Positions 18,908 to 27,290 of a stretch of 53,091 nucleotides of DNA are shown here, piece by piece. The DNA lies in contig NZ_QBUC01000024.1 in assembly GCF_003058165.1 (NCBI RefSeq), positions 1 through 53,091 of the forward strand, written 5' to 3'. How positions within the stretch are numbered: the first letter of the stretch is position 1; every line of letters begins with the position of its first letter. The position numbers and the translations under genes are program-made. A model generated the notes under the pieces. That model made no database searches and was not told the DNA's origin. It worked only from the letters and a program-made list of their open reading frames with translations. Origin of the DNA: Paenisporosarcina sp. OV554 (lineage in GTDB: Bacteria > Bacillota > Bacilli > Bacillales_A > Planococcaceae).

Positions 18908-18922
18908 TAAAAGCGCTTTCAA
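18908..18922 (-). promoter_or_regulatory. Candidate cre (CcpA) site before scoA
   Basis: On the minus strand TTGAAAGCGCTTTTA matches the cre consensus WTGNAANCGNWNNCW at all but one position. It lies 40 to 55 bases upstream of the scoA start codon. Confidence 0.5.
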
Positions 18923-18999
18923 TAGTTATTAAAACAGAACCACTATTTTCACGCAATAGTAGTTGTGACAACATTTTGACTGTAACAAAGAGAATGGAG

Positions 19000-19085
19000 T
19001 CCGAAATTTCGGACTTTTTCAACAATGGCTTAAAATTAGTCTGATATATCGTCCGATTTTTCGGAATATAGTCCAAAAAATCGGA
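19000..19085. promoter_or_regulatory. Array of TCCGA-N4-TCGGA inverted repeats
   Basis: A perfect palindrome TCCGAAATTTCGGA is at 19000-19013, TCCGATTTTTCGGA at 19052-19065, and a degenerate copy TCCAAAAAATCGGA at 19072-19085. A weaker copy may begin at 19040. Two copies are 20 bp apart, close to two helical turns. The array lies between the activator gene and scoA, 130 to 220 bases upstream of the scoA start, so it probably binds the activator's C-terminal HTH. Confidence 0.55.
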
Positions 19086-19091
19086 ATTAGG

Positions 19092-20435
19092 TCATAAGTT
19101 GTGTTTTTTTATTTTTTCATAAAGTGTCGAACGACTAAGTCCTAATTGTTGTGCAACCACTCTCTTGTCTGTTTCTTCTTTTAATAAGTCTTGAATCATC
19201 GTACGTTCTAGTTCTTCAATTGCGGCTTGCAAATTCACGAATTGTTTACTTGTTTTTCTGCGTACTTGTTTAATTTGATCGGGTAATGCTGTTGGTTCAA
19301 TGATTTCATCTTCAGCTAAATAGACAGCAGCTTGGATAACATTTTGCAATTCTCTTACATTCCCTGGCCAATGATAGTTTTGAAGATACTCTCTAGCTCG
19401 GCTTGCAAGAACGAGTCTACGTTTACCAGCTTTAAGTATGTATTGCTGTAAAAATGTATTTGCTAATTCTGTAAAGTCTTCCATTCGCTCTCGTAACGGG
19501 GGGATACGAAGCGTAATGGCTTGTATTCGATAGTACAAATCTTCACGGAATTTGCCTTGTTCCATTAAAAGTTCAATTGGCCGATTAGTGGCTGCAATTA
19601 TTCTGACACTTACATGTTTTGGAATTTGCGAGCCAATTGGTTCAATCTCACCTTCTTGAATTGCACGAAGCAGTTTCGCTTGAATGGTAAGTGGCATAGC
19701 ACCAATTTCGTCAATAAATAAAGTACCTTTATCGGCTAATTCAAAACGACCTTTTCTATGATGATTTTTGGATTCGAGATAGGTACCAAAAATCTCTGCT
19801 TCTAACAATTCAGCTGGTATAGCGGCACAATTAATTTTCACAAAAGGCAAATCTGATCGATCTGATTGTTCATGGATACTTTGTGCAAAGAGTTCTTTTC
19901 CTGTCCCACTTTCGCCTTCTATTAAGACGGACAAATCACTTGGGGCAATCATTTGTATTGTTTCTTTAATTGAACGAATCGCTTGGGAACTACCTTTTAT
20001 ATCTTCTAACTTGTAAAAATTTTGATTAGAGTCAGTCGAAGTCAATTGTATTTTCTCCATCGTCGTTCTTACATGAGAACTTAGCTTTTTCCAATCCGTC
20101 ATATCACGAAAAACAACACTACCGAAAGCACCGACAATTTCTCCATCTACAATTAAAGGCACTCGATTAGCAAGCATATATGTCCCTTTAATGTAATGTG
20201 GAGATGCCACATCTGCTATACCAGATTTAATGACTTCGTGCATTTTCGTATTCTCAATGATTTCTTCAACTGGTTGACCAATGGCTTGATCTCTAGGCAC
20301 CTCTAAAAAATGACAGTAATCCTCATTGATATATAGAATACGACCATATTTATCGACCACGACAAACCACTGAAAAGCGTTTTCAAGTATTTGTGCAAGA
20401 ACGGTTTCTGGTAAATGTTGAAATACTGACTTCAT
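19092..20435 (-). CDS. PAS-AAA+-Fis transcription activator lacking the GAFTGA loop
   Basis: A 447-residue protein of the bacterial enhancer-binding type. An N-terminal PAS domain (about 15-110) is followed by an AAA+ domain with Walker A GESGTGKE (174-181) and Walker B GTLFIDEIG, and a C-terminal Fis-type HTH (VVAQQLGLSRSTLYEKIKKH). The loop that normally carries GAFTGA, the sigma-54 contact, reads FGTYLESKNHHRKGRFELA and is a few residues shorter. Activation of sigma-54 RNA polymerase is therefore doubtful, and I found no -24/-12 promoter upstream of scoA. It probably regulates the ketone-body genes. The ATG at 20435 follows AGGGTG; the GTG three codons earlier overlaps that site. Confidence 0.88.
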   Translation of the reverse strand: MKSVFQHLPETVLAQILENAFQWFVVVDKYGRILYINEDYCHFLEVPRDQAIGQPVEEIIENTKMHEVIKSGIADVASPHYIKGTYMLANRVPLIVDGEIVGAFGSVVFRDMTDWKKLSSHVRTTMEKIQLTSTDSNQNFYKLEDIKGSSQAIRSIKETIQMIAPSDLSVLIEGESGTGKELFAQSIHEQSDRSDLPFVKINCAAIPAELLEAEIFGTYLESKNHHRKGRFELADKGTLFIDEIGAMPLTIQAKLLRAIQEGEIEPIGSQIPKHVSVRIIAATNRPIELLMEQGKFREDLYYRIQAITLRIPPLRERMEDFTELANTFLQQYILKAGKRRLVLASRAREYLQNYHWPGNVRELQNVIQAAVYLAEDEIIEPTALPDQIKQVRRKTSKQFVNLQAAIEELERTMIQDLLKEETDKRVVAQQLGLSRSTLYEKIKKHNL

Positions 20436-20497
20436 TTTGCTCACCCTAACTTTGCGATACGTTCTTTTCTATTTTCCCAAACTATCTATGAATATGC

Positions 20498-20537
20498 AAA
20501 AAAACGGGGAGCCTATCCTTGGCTCTCCGTTTTTTTT
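20498..20537 (-). terminator. Terminator of the MFS gene
   Basis: The stem GGAGAGCC/GGCTCCCC (20506-20528 region) is partly built from the last codons and stop of the MFS gene, and is followed on the minus strand by TTTTTTTG. Confidence 0.85.
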
Positions 20538-21688
20538 AATGGTAAATCGTATAGCAAACTTGGAATAATTGCTAATGCCATAAAGGTCGTTAATATTAAA
20601 AACATGACTGTCATACCATAAAGATCCACTAATACTCCTCCAACGAGTGGACCTAGCATTCTCCCAATAGTAGCTGTACTATTCACAATCCCTTGATAGA
20701 ATCCTTCTCTTCCTTTCGGCGCTAATTGACTTGCTAATGTGGGTACAGCAGGCCATACAAACATTTCTCCAATGGTTAAAATCACCATAGCTGTTACAAA
20801 CATCGAAAATGCTTGGGCGTAACCAACAATAATAAAGGAAATCATCATGATGATAATTCCTAAAACGAGTTGAGCTTTTACACGATGCTCCAGTCTTTTA
20901 ACTATTGGTTGGATAATAGGTTGTGCTGCTAAAATTAGCAAACCGTTAATTGACCACAGCAAACTATATTGCTTTAAGGTGATTCCTAAATCTTGTGTAA
21001 AAGTGGCAATCGTCGATTGCCATTGAACATAAACAAGCCAACAAATTAAATAACCACTCGTGACGATTAGCAAAGCATAAAATGGTGCTTTGTTGCGAAT
21101 ACTCTTACCTTCATTAATAACTGAAGTATGCCGATCAGACGCGATATCAAATTCACGAAAACCAAAAAGCGCGATAAAAAAGAACAGTATATACATGCCT
21201 AAATTGGCTAGAAATATATAATTGAAACTATAGTCAGCTATGATTCCTGCAACCGCAGGTCCAATTGCAACACCTAAATTCTGAGCAAGGTAAATGGCAT
21301 TAAATGCTTTCCGACCACCCTCTGGCCATGCTGTGCCGACCATCGCATACATACTTGGAAAGACTATTCCTCCACTAAACCCCATAATCGTTAAAAACCA
21401 TACATAATGTGGCCAGCCATGCCAAATGGTTAATCCTATTAAACCCACTATTGTAATGACATTGCCGAGCATTATTGATTTATATCCACCAATCTGATCG
21501 AATAAATAGCCCCCGAGTAAGTTCCCGACTATTCCCGCTCCTGCGTTTGCCATTAAAACCAAGCCCGCAATCGTTAAACTTTTCCCTAAATGGTCGTGCA
21601 AGTAAATCGTATTTAAAGGCCATAAAAATGAAACCCCCGTTACATTAACGAGCATTCCAATAATTAATAGCCAGACACTTTTGGGCAT
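20513..21688 (-). CDS. MFS transporter, drug efflux type
   Basis: A 391-residue, 12-helix major facilitator protein. The loop after helix 2 carries GGYLFDQIGGYKS, the usual motif A region of drug:proton antiporters, and the second half repeats it as GGVLVDLYGM. It resembles the MdtG/YttB group and has the position of yttB in B. subtilis, but the substrate cannot be told. The ATG at 21688 is chosen because GGAGGA lies 7 bases upstream. The open frame extends 70 codons further upstream but that stretch is not membrane-like and contains the divergent promoter region. Confidence 0.85.
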   Translation of the reverse strand: MPKSVWLLIIGMLVNVTGVSFLWPLNTIYLHDHLGKSLTIAGLVLMANAGAGIVGNLLGGYLFDQIGGYKSIMLGNVITIVGLIGLTIWHGWPHYVWFLTIMGFSGGIVFPSMYAMVGTAWPEGGRKAFNAIYLAQNLGVAIGPAVAGIIADYSFNYIFLANLGMYILFFFIALFGFREFDIASDRHTSVINEGKSIRNKAPFYALLIVTSGYLICWLVYVQWQSTIATFTQDLGITLKQYSLLWSINGLLILAAQPIIQPIVKRLEHRVKAQLVLGIIIMMISFIIVGYAQAFSMFVTAMVILTIGEMFVWPAVPTLASQLAPKGREGFYQGIVNSTATIGRMLGPLVGGVLVDLYGMTVMFLILTTFMALAIIPSLLYDLPLKKTESQG

Positions 21689-21844
21689 GATAATTCCTCC
21701 GTTACTTCGAAATCCTAAATAAGTGTAAGCTATTTTATTTCTTCCGACAAGATGTCTTAAAAAATGGAAAAATTGAACTTTGGAGTGTCGTAGGATTTCT
21801 TCGAAAATCATGATAAAATTACCCATTAGAGGAGTGGACTCAAT

Positions 21845-22795
21845 ATGAATTTTCCTTTTCCTAGTGATGGAAAACGTTATTATACTTGGAATCGCCATTT
21901 GCGCGATGAATTTGGAATGAAAATCTTTAAAGTGGCATTAGATGCTGGGTTTGATTGCCCTAATAGAGATGGGACTGTAGCATTTGGAGGTTGCACATTT
22001 TGCAGCGCTGCAGGTTCAGGTGACTTTGCTGGAGATCGAGTGGATTCAATTGAAGACCAATTTGAAGAAAGAAAAAATAAAATGCATCGAAAATGGAAAG
22101 ATGCCAAATATATGGCTTATTTTCAAGCGTATACGAATACGCATGCCCCCCTTCCTGTTTTAAAAGAAAAATTTGAAGCAGCACTCGCTTTAGAAGGTGT
22201 CGTGGGGTTATCTATTGCAACAAGGCCAGACTGTCTCCCTGATGATGTAGTTGAGTATTTAGCGGAATTAAATCAGCGAACATATTTATGGGTAGAACTT
22301 GGTCTTCAAACGGTTCATGAACGTACAGCGAATTTAATTAATCGCGCTCATGATTTTTCTTGTTATTTGGAAGGGGTTCAAAAGCTCCGTAATCATGGTA
22401 TTCGAGTTTGCACGCACATTATTAATGGGTTACCTCTCGAAGATAACAAAATGATGTTAGAAACGGTTCGTGAAGTAGCCAAGTTAGATGTGCAAGGAAT
22501 TAAAATTCACTTACTTCATTTATTAAAAGGAACACCCATGATTAAACAATACGAAAAAGGTTTGGTTGAGTTCATGGATAAAGATGATTACATTCAGTTA
22601 GTCGTGGATCAACTTGAATTATTACCGCCTGAAATGGTTATTCATCGAATTACAGGTGACGGACCTATTGAATTAATGATTGGACCCATGTGGAGTGTCA
22701 ACAAGTGGGATGTATTAAATGGAATAGACGCTGAACTTGAACGCCGTGGAACTTGGCAAGGGAAGTATTTCGAAGGTTCGGTGATAAGTAAATGA
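21845..22795 (+). CDS. ytqA: Radical SAM protein YtqA, probable tRNA wobble-uridine enzyme MnmL
   Basis: The 316-residue protein is a radical SAM enzyme of the YhcC/TIGR01212 type. The cluster cysteines are C38, C50 and C53 (C-x11-C-x2-C), followed by GSGDFAGDR. From recollection of recent B. subtilis work, YtqA acts with YtqB on the xnm5 side chain of wobble uridine, converting cmnm5U to nm5U (name MnmL). The ATG at 21845 follows GAGGAGTGG. Its stop overlaps the start of the next gene (ATGA), a coupling that supports a common pathway. Confidence 0.85.
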   Translation: MNFPFPSDGKRYYTWNRHLRDEFGMKIFKVALDAGFDCPNRDGTVAFGGCTFCSAAGSGDFAGDRVDSIEDQFEERKNKMHRKWKDAKYMAYFQAYTNTHAPLPVLKEKFEAALALEGVVGLSIATRPDCLPDDVVEYLAELNQRTYLWVELGLQTVHERTANLINRAHDFSCYLEGVQKLRNHGIRVCTHIINGLPLEDNKMMLETVREVAKLDVQGIKIHLLHLLKGTPMIKQYEKGLVEFMDKDDYIQLVVDQLELLPPEMVIHRITGDGPIELMIGPMWSVNKWDVLNGIDAELERRGTWQGKYFEGSVISK

Positions 22796-23358
22796 AACTT
22801 GAACGCGTACTGCCATATGTAAAAACACTATTAAGAAGCTCCGTTTCTCCAGGTGATATCGTCATTGACGGTACTGCAGGAAACGGTCATGATACGCTCT
22901 TCCTCGCTGAACTTGTTGGTTCAACTGGGCATGTATACGCCTTTGATGTTCAACAAACAGCAATTGACTCCACTCTCCTGCGTGTAGCCAAGTGGAAAGA
23001 GAGTGTTTCAGTCATTCATGCAGGACATGAGTCAATTTCTAATTATGTGTCAAAGGAAATTTCAGCAGCTGTTTTTAACCTTGGTTATTTACCCGGTGCA
23101 AATCACTCGATTATTACTCAACCTCACACGACGATTGAAGCGATTGAAACTTGTCTCAATTTATTAAAACTTAATGGGCTAATTATATTAGTTGTATACC
23201 ACGGTCATGAGGGTGGTGCTGAGGAACGAGATGTCTTACTTAATTATGTGAGTAGCCTTCCTCAATCATTTGTACACGTTTTAAAATACGAATTTCTTAA
23301 TCAACAAAATCATCCGCCTTTCGTGTTAGTGATAGAAAAAATGAAATCTCAAAGATAA
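22792..23358 (+). CDS. mnmM: tRNA 5-aminomethyl-uridine methyltransferase, MnmM/YtqB
   Basis: A 188-residue class I SAM methyltransferase. Motif I is DGTAGNGHDTLFLAE in the first 40 residues, and FNLGYLPGANHSI is the characteristic NLGYLP motif of this family. B. subtilis YtqB (MnmM) adds the terminal methyl group to nm5(s2)U34 of tRNA, giving mnm5(s2)U. The gene overlaps ytqA by four bases and is followed by a strong terminator, so the two form a complete operon. Confidence 0.9.
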   Translation: MKLERVLPYVKTLLRSSVSPGDIVIDGTAGNGHDTLFLAELVGSTGHVYAFDVQQTAIDSTLLRVAKWKESVSVIHAGHESISNYVSKEISAAVFNLGYLPGANHSIITQPHTTIEAIETCLNLLKLNGLIILVVYHGHEGGAEERDVLLNYVSSLPQSFVHVLKYEFLNQQNHPPFVLVIEKMKSQR

Positions 23359-23396
23359 CCCAAGAGAAGCTATTTATTTAGCTTCTCTTGGGTTTT
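23357..23396 (+). terminator. Terminator of ytqA-mnmM
   Basis: A stem of about 16 bp begins right at the mnmM stop (AACCCAAGAGAAGC / GCTTCTCTTGGGTT) and is followed by TTTTATT. Confidence 0.9.
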
Positions 23397-23460
23397 ATTG
23401 CATATTTTAATGTGAATTGGAAAAACTAGGTCTATCAATTTTTAATAAGGAGAACACTAT

Positions 23461-24540
23461 ATGCCTAAAATCCAATCTATTAGTTCTTTTCTACCACCAT
23501 ATTCGTATTCTCAAGATCAAGCCTCAACTTTATTAAGGAACTTATTTAATGATCACTATGACGACCTTGAACGGATGTTAAAAGTCTTTCAAAACGGAGA
23601 CATCGAATCTCGTCAATTTTGTGTACCGATGGAATGGTTTGAACATCCACATGATTTAGAAGAACGTAATCGATTATATATCGAGCTAGCTACTTCTTAT
23701 GGTGCACTAGCAATAAACGCGTGCTTGCAGAATCAAGAATTTTTGAATGAGTCTGTCCATCCTTCTGAAATTGACGGCATTATTTTCATCTCAAGTACAG
23801 GATTTTCAACTCCAAGTATAGATGCACGGATTTTAAATCAACTTCCCTTTTCTGATTATGTCAAACGGATTCCAATTTGGGGATTAGGTTGTGCTGGCGG
23901 AGCATCTGGATTAAGTAGAGCTTTTGATTATTGTTTAGCTTACCCGAAAGCAAAAGTACTCGTGTTGTGTGTGGAGTTATGCAGTTTAACTTTTCAACCA
24001 AATGACTATTCTAAAAGCAATTTAATTGGTGCTTCTTTATTTGCTGACGGCGTTGCCTGCGCTTTAGTTTGTGGAGATGAAGTAGATATCGTGTCTAAGA
24101 AACCGAGTCCTACATTTGTTTCCACTTCTTCAAAAATCATGCCTAACTCAGAAAATGTAATGGGTTGGGATATGAAAAATGATGGACTGCATGTAGTTTT
24201 TTCTAAAAGCATTCCATCTATTATCGAAAAGTGGCTAGAGCCTTTCGTTACAGAATTTTTATTAGAAAATGAACTAACGTCAAGTCAACTCGATCACTTC
24301 ATTGCCCATCCTGGTGGAAAAAAAGTATTGACCGCCTACGAAAAATCACTTGGATTTGATACTTCCAAAACAGAAATATCTAGAGGTATCCTTCGAAAAC
24401 ATGGCAATATGTCCTCTCCAACGGTACTTTATGTATTGGAAGATTTCATGAAGCTAGATTGCCATGTTGGAGATAAAGGACTCTTAACAGCCCTCGGACC
24501 TGGATTTAGTGGTGAGCTTATTTTGCTCGAATGGCAATAA
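23461..24540 (+). CDS. bcsA: Type III polyketide synthase, BcsA/BpsA-like
   Basis: The 359-residue protein is a chalcone-synthase-type enzyme. The nucleophilic cysteine is C144 in GLGCAGGASG, the catalytic His lies in FIAHPGGKK, and the Asn in HGNMSSP. The C-terminal GPGFSGELILLEW is the usual end motif. In B. subtilis, BpsA (BcsA) condenses long-chain acyl-CoA with malonyl-CoA into alkylpyrones. The gene overlaps that of the methyltransferase by 10 bases, as in the bpsA-bpsB pair. AAGGAG precedes the ATG. Confidence 0.92.
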   Translation: MPKIQSISSFLPPYSYSQDQASTLLRNLFNDHYDDLERMLKVFQNGDIESRQFCVPMEWFEHPHDLEERNRLYIELATSYGALAINACLQNQEFLNESVHPSEIDGIIFISSTGFSTPSIDARILNQLPFSDYVKRIPIWGLGCAGGASGLSRAFDYCLAYPKAKVLVLCVELCSLTFQPNDYSKSNLIGASLFADGVACALVCGDEVDIVSKKPSPTFVSTSSKIMPNSENVMGWDMKNDGLHVVFSKSIPSIIEKWLEPFVTEFLLENELTSSQLDHFIAHPGGKKVLTAYEKSLGFDTSKTEISRGILRKHGNMSSPTVLYVLEDFMKLDCHVGDKGLLTALGPGFSGELILLEWQ

Positions 24541-25067
24541 TAATGACACTTTTCATTTGTGTAGTTGGATTTATTATCTTTCAGCGAATTTTAGAATTAT
24601 TGGTGGCCCGAAATAACGAAAAATGGATAAAATCCAAAGGTGGTTATGAAGTAGGTGCCAATCACTACCCTTATATGGTGGCTATTCATATTGGGTTTTT
24701 TATTAGTTTAATCATAGAATTTATGGTTTTCAAACAAGCTGTGTCCCGCTTTTGGTTACTTTTGTTTGTGGTATTTATAAGTTTACAAATAATGAGAGCC
24801 TGGGTAATTGCTTCCCTCGGTCGTTTTTGGAATACGAAAATACTCGTTTTACCAGGAGCACATGTGGTGAAAAAAGGACCATTTCACTTCATACGACATC
24901 CTAATTACGTTGTGGTAACAAGCGAAATCATTATCATTCCATTGATGTTTGAGGCGTATTTCACAGCAATCGTCTTTACCTTATTGAATATAATTATTTT
25001 AAGTGTACGGATACCAAAAGAAGAAGCAGCGTTACGTGAAGTGACTGATTATAAAGAAGTTTTTTGA
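24531..25067 (+). CDS. ypbQ: Isoprenylcysteine carboxyl methyltransferase-family protein (YpbQ/BpsB-like)
   Basis: A 178-residue membrane protein of the ICMT family with about four or five hydrophobic segments. The conserved SAM-binding block is FHFIRHPNYVVVTSEI, and the C-terminal RIPKEEAALREV matches the family's RIxxEExxL motif. B. subtilis BpsB O-methylates alkylpyrones made by BpsA, and the overlap with the polyketide synthase gene argues for the same pair here. Two starts are possible, ATG 24531 and ATG 24543; neither has a strong ribosome binding site, so translational coupling is likely. Confidence 0.88.
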   Translation: MAIIMTLFICVVGFIIFQRILELLVARNNEKWIKSKGGYEVGANHYPYMVAIHIGFFISLIIEFMVFKQAVSRFWLLLFVVFISLQIMRAWVIASLGRFWNTKILVLPGAHVVKKGPFHFIRHPNYVVVTSEIIIIPLMFEAYFTAIVFTLLNIIILSVRIPKEEAALREVTDYKEVF

Positions 25068-25130
25068 GTTTTTTAGTTTGGCGTAACCTTTTCCTTCAAG
25101 TAAAAACGATTTTGTTGTCTTTCTAGGGTG

Positions 25131-25277
25131 GATTGGTGTCGTTCTCCAGGCGAATGGTTGAAAACCTTCAATGAGTGGATGGAAACACCAGTTGAATGGT
25201 CGGAAACATCAGTTGAATGGTCGAAAACCTCCAACTAATGGTCGGAAACTAATGTGAGGGATGAAACCCATAATTAA
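25131..25277. repeat. 21-bp degenerate tandem repeats, array A
   Basis: Between the convergent ypbQ and ytcJ genes at least five units follow each other at exactly 21 bp (starts 25152, 25173, 25194, 25215, 25236), with degenerate flanking units on both sides. The core reads TGAATGGTCGGAAAC. No frame carries a ribosome binding site, so it is not coding. A related array lies at 36132-36400. The remainder of the 280-base gap shows only the terminator. Confidence 0.75.
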
Positions 25278-25311
25278 GTAGTCAAAAAGCAGAGGGTTAC
25301 TATTTTGACAA

Positions 25312-25347
25312 AGAAAAACGAGTAGCATCTCCCGCTACTCGTTTTTT
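25312..25347. terminator. Bidirectional terminator between ypbQ and ytcJ
   Basis: A 12-bp stem AAAACGAGTAGC/GCTACTCGTTTT (25315-25326 with 25334-25345) has T tracts in both directions. Confidence 0.88.
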
Positions 25348-26919
25348 CTAATTATTTTCAAAGACAATATCTCCTGCAATAATCGTTTTCACCACTTGTG
25401 CATTAATCAGTTGTTCGTCTGGTCCTTCAAACAAATTACGATCAAACACGGTAAAGTCTGCATCAAAATCGATATCAATGTAGCCTCGTTCATGTTCCTT
25501 ACAAATAGCTTGCGCACTGCCTATCGTGTATAGAGCAATTGCTTCAAAACGAGATAATTTCTCTTCAGGTTGATAGCCATCGTGTGTTTCTCCAGGTTTT
25601 TTTCTGGTCACCGCTGCATATAAACCAAGGCGCGGATCCACTTCTTCTATTGGCGAGTCAGAGCCACCACTTAGCATCATGCCCCGATTCGTTAGTTTTT
25701 TCCATGCATATGCCCAGTCCATTCGTACATTTCCAAGTCGTTCTTTTACCCACGGAAAATCGGAAGTTACAAAGCTAGGTTGAATATCGAGTACCACATC
25801 TAGTTTTTCCATCCTTGTTACTAATTCTTCTCTCAACACATTTGCATGAATGAGACGATCTCGTTTACCTGTAGGAACAGAATGTGTTTCAATTGCCTCT
25901 ACGATCATTTCCATACCTAAATCACCTATGGCATGAACTGCTACCGCTTCACCATAAGAACGTGCTTTTGCTACTAATGCATTCAGATCTTCTTGCGAGT
26001 GAATGGATACCCCCTGTGTTGTTGGATCATCAGCATATGGTTCACTAAGCAACGCTGTACGTCCTCCAAGAGCGCCATCAATAAATATTTTCATAGCCCC
26101 CGGTTCAATCCAAGGTTCATCATAAGTCGCTTCAGCTTTCATTTCATCAAACACAGTATGATGACGTAACAAATTAACACGGAACTTCCGACTTTCACCA
26201 ATAACCTCTTTAAATGCTTGAAGTGGTTTTGAATACTTCCCGTAATAACTCATGTCTTCTGTATGAACGCCAGTAAATCCGCGCGATAGTAAATCATTAA
26301 CTGCGGTTTCTAAGGAAATGACCAATTGATTGATGGACACTTCTGGGATATGTTTTTCAATAATAGCTTTTGCCCCATCTAATAAATAACCCGTTGGCTC
26401 TCCACTGTCGTCTCTTACAATGACACCGTCATCTGGGTCAGGGGTATCTCTTGTTATTCCAGCTATTTGGAGTGCCGCAGAATTCACAATCATGGCATGT
26501 CGACAAACTCTTTTTAACGCAAGAGGACCAGAAGATAACTTGTCTAATTCATATCGAGAAAGGATTTTTTGATCAGCAAAGTTATTTTCATTCCATCCTT
26601 CGGCTACAAACCATTCACCACTTGGATGATTGTTAAGAAGTAATTGTAAGTCTGCAGTCATTTTTTCTGCAGAAGTATATGTAGAAAGATCAATTTGACG
26701 TAATTTATCTCCATGGCCAATCAAATGGATATGGCTATCGACAAAGCCTGGATAGACAAATGAGCCTTGTAAATCTATGCATTGATCAGCTTGATTTTTT
26801 AGATCTTCAAATAACCCAATTTCAATAATCTTGCCATTTTCCACTAATACAGCTTCTACTGTATCGTTGATACTTTTCATCGTATAAAATGTTGCATGAT
26901 GAAAACAAACTTTTGTCAT
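25348..26919 (-). CDS. ytcJ: Amidohydrolase, YtcJ family
   Basis: A 523-residue metal-dependent amidohydrolase of the imidazolonepropionase-like/YtcJ branch. DSHIHLIGHG near residue 60 holds the first metal-binding HxH, and later VHAIGD and GGSDSPIEEVDP supply further ligands. The C-terminal domain ends with FTVFDRNLFE...VKTIIAGDIVF, typical of the family. The physiological substrate of these proteins is not known. The ATG at 26919 is chosen because GGGGGTG lies 5 bases upstream; the frame extends nine codons further. Confidence 0.88.
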   Translation of the reverse strand: MTKVCFHHATFYTMKSINDTVEAVLVENGKIIEIGLFEDLKNQADQCIDLQGSFVYPGFVDSHIHLIGHGDKLRQIDLSTYTSAEKMTADLQLLLNNHPSGEWFVAEGWNENNFADQKILSRYELDKLSSGPLALKRVCRHAMIVNSAALQIAGITRDTPDPDDGVIVRDDSGEPTGYLLDGAKAIIEKHIPEVSINQLVISLETAVNDLLSRGFTGVHTEDMSYYGKYSKPLQAFKEVIGESRKFRVNLLRHHTVFDEMKAEATYDEPWIEPGAMKIFIDGALGGRTALLSEPYADDPTTQGVSIHSQEDLNALVAKARSYGEAVAVHAIGDLGMEMIVEAIETHSVPTGKRDRLIHANVLREELVTRMEKLDVVLDIQPSFVTSDFPWVKERLGNVRMDWAYAWKKLTNRGMMLSGGSDSPIEEVDPRLGLYAAVTRKKPGETHDGYQPEEKLSRFEAIALYTIGSAQAICKEHERGYIDIDFDADFTVFDRNLFEGPDEQLINAQVVKTIIAGDIVFENN

Positions 26920-26947
26920 GTAGGCACCCCCATCTCTACTCATCATA

Positions 26948-26995
26948 AAACAAAAACCGTCTCATTCACAATGGAATGATGACGGTTTTTGTTTA
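26948..26995 (-). terminator. Terminator after the malic-enzyme remnant
   Basis: A 10-bp stem AAAAACCGTC/GACGGTTTTT (26952-26961 with 26981-26990) with an inner CATT/AATG helix and T-rich flanks on both sides. Confidence 0.8.
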
Positions 26996-27012
26996 TTCGT
27001 TTGATTGTGCAG

Positions 27013-27231
27013 CTAATTCAACTGCTCTTGCAAAACTTGATGAACAGTTGGGTCTAAAGGATTTGGAATTAAATCACCTGGCTTCGTGTGATTTGCGATA
27101 GCAAGTGCTGCTGCGGCAACAAACATCGGATACGTAATATCATTAACACCTGCATTTAATGCTCCACGGAAAATTCCTGGAAAACCCAGTGCATTATTAA
27201 CTGATCGGCCATCTGCTGCAAACAAGTGCAT
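27013..27231 (-). pseudogene. C-terminal remnant of an NAD(P)-dependent malic enzyme
   Basis: The 72-residue frame matches only the last part of a malic enzyme: GRS-VNNALGFPGIFRGALNAG followed by an alanine-rich helix and NPLDPTVHQVLQEQL. Intact malic enzymes are about 400 to 580 residues, so the NAD-binding and catalytic domains are gone. The segment normally reading GRSDYPNQVNN is here GRSVNN, consistent with a 15-base in-frame deletion. No ribosome binding site precedes the ATG, and the frame runs directly into the terminator of the neighbouring secreted-protein gene. Confidence 0.75.
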
Positions 27232-27234
27232 TTA

Positions 27235-27270
27235 ACCAAAATAAAAAAGACTCTTTTAGAGAGCCTTCAA
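27235..27270 (-). terminator. Terminator of secreted-protein gene 4
   Basis: On the minus strand a short GGCTCTCT/AGAG-type stem is followed by TTTTTTATTTTGG. The sequence is closely similar to the terminator at 27949-27978 (both keep AAAATAAAAAAG and GAGAGCCTTCAA). Confidence 0.65.
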
Positions 27271-27290
27271 TTATTAAAGCGTATTAAAAT

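Noticed and set aside
18890-18990. A possible sigma-54 promoter, TTGTCACA followed by TTGC, upstream of scoA
   Set aside because: Seven bases separate the two boxes instead of four, so the GG and GC dinucleotides are out of phase; no other -24/-12 match was found.
20513-21898. A 70-residue N-terminal extension of the MFS protein
   Set aside because: The ATG at 21688 has a strong ribosome binding site and begins the first membrane helix; the extension overlaps the divergent ytqA start.
25131-25277. A CRISPR array
   Set aside because: The units are degenerate, contiguous and have no unique spacers of 30-40 bases; no cas genes are nearby.
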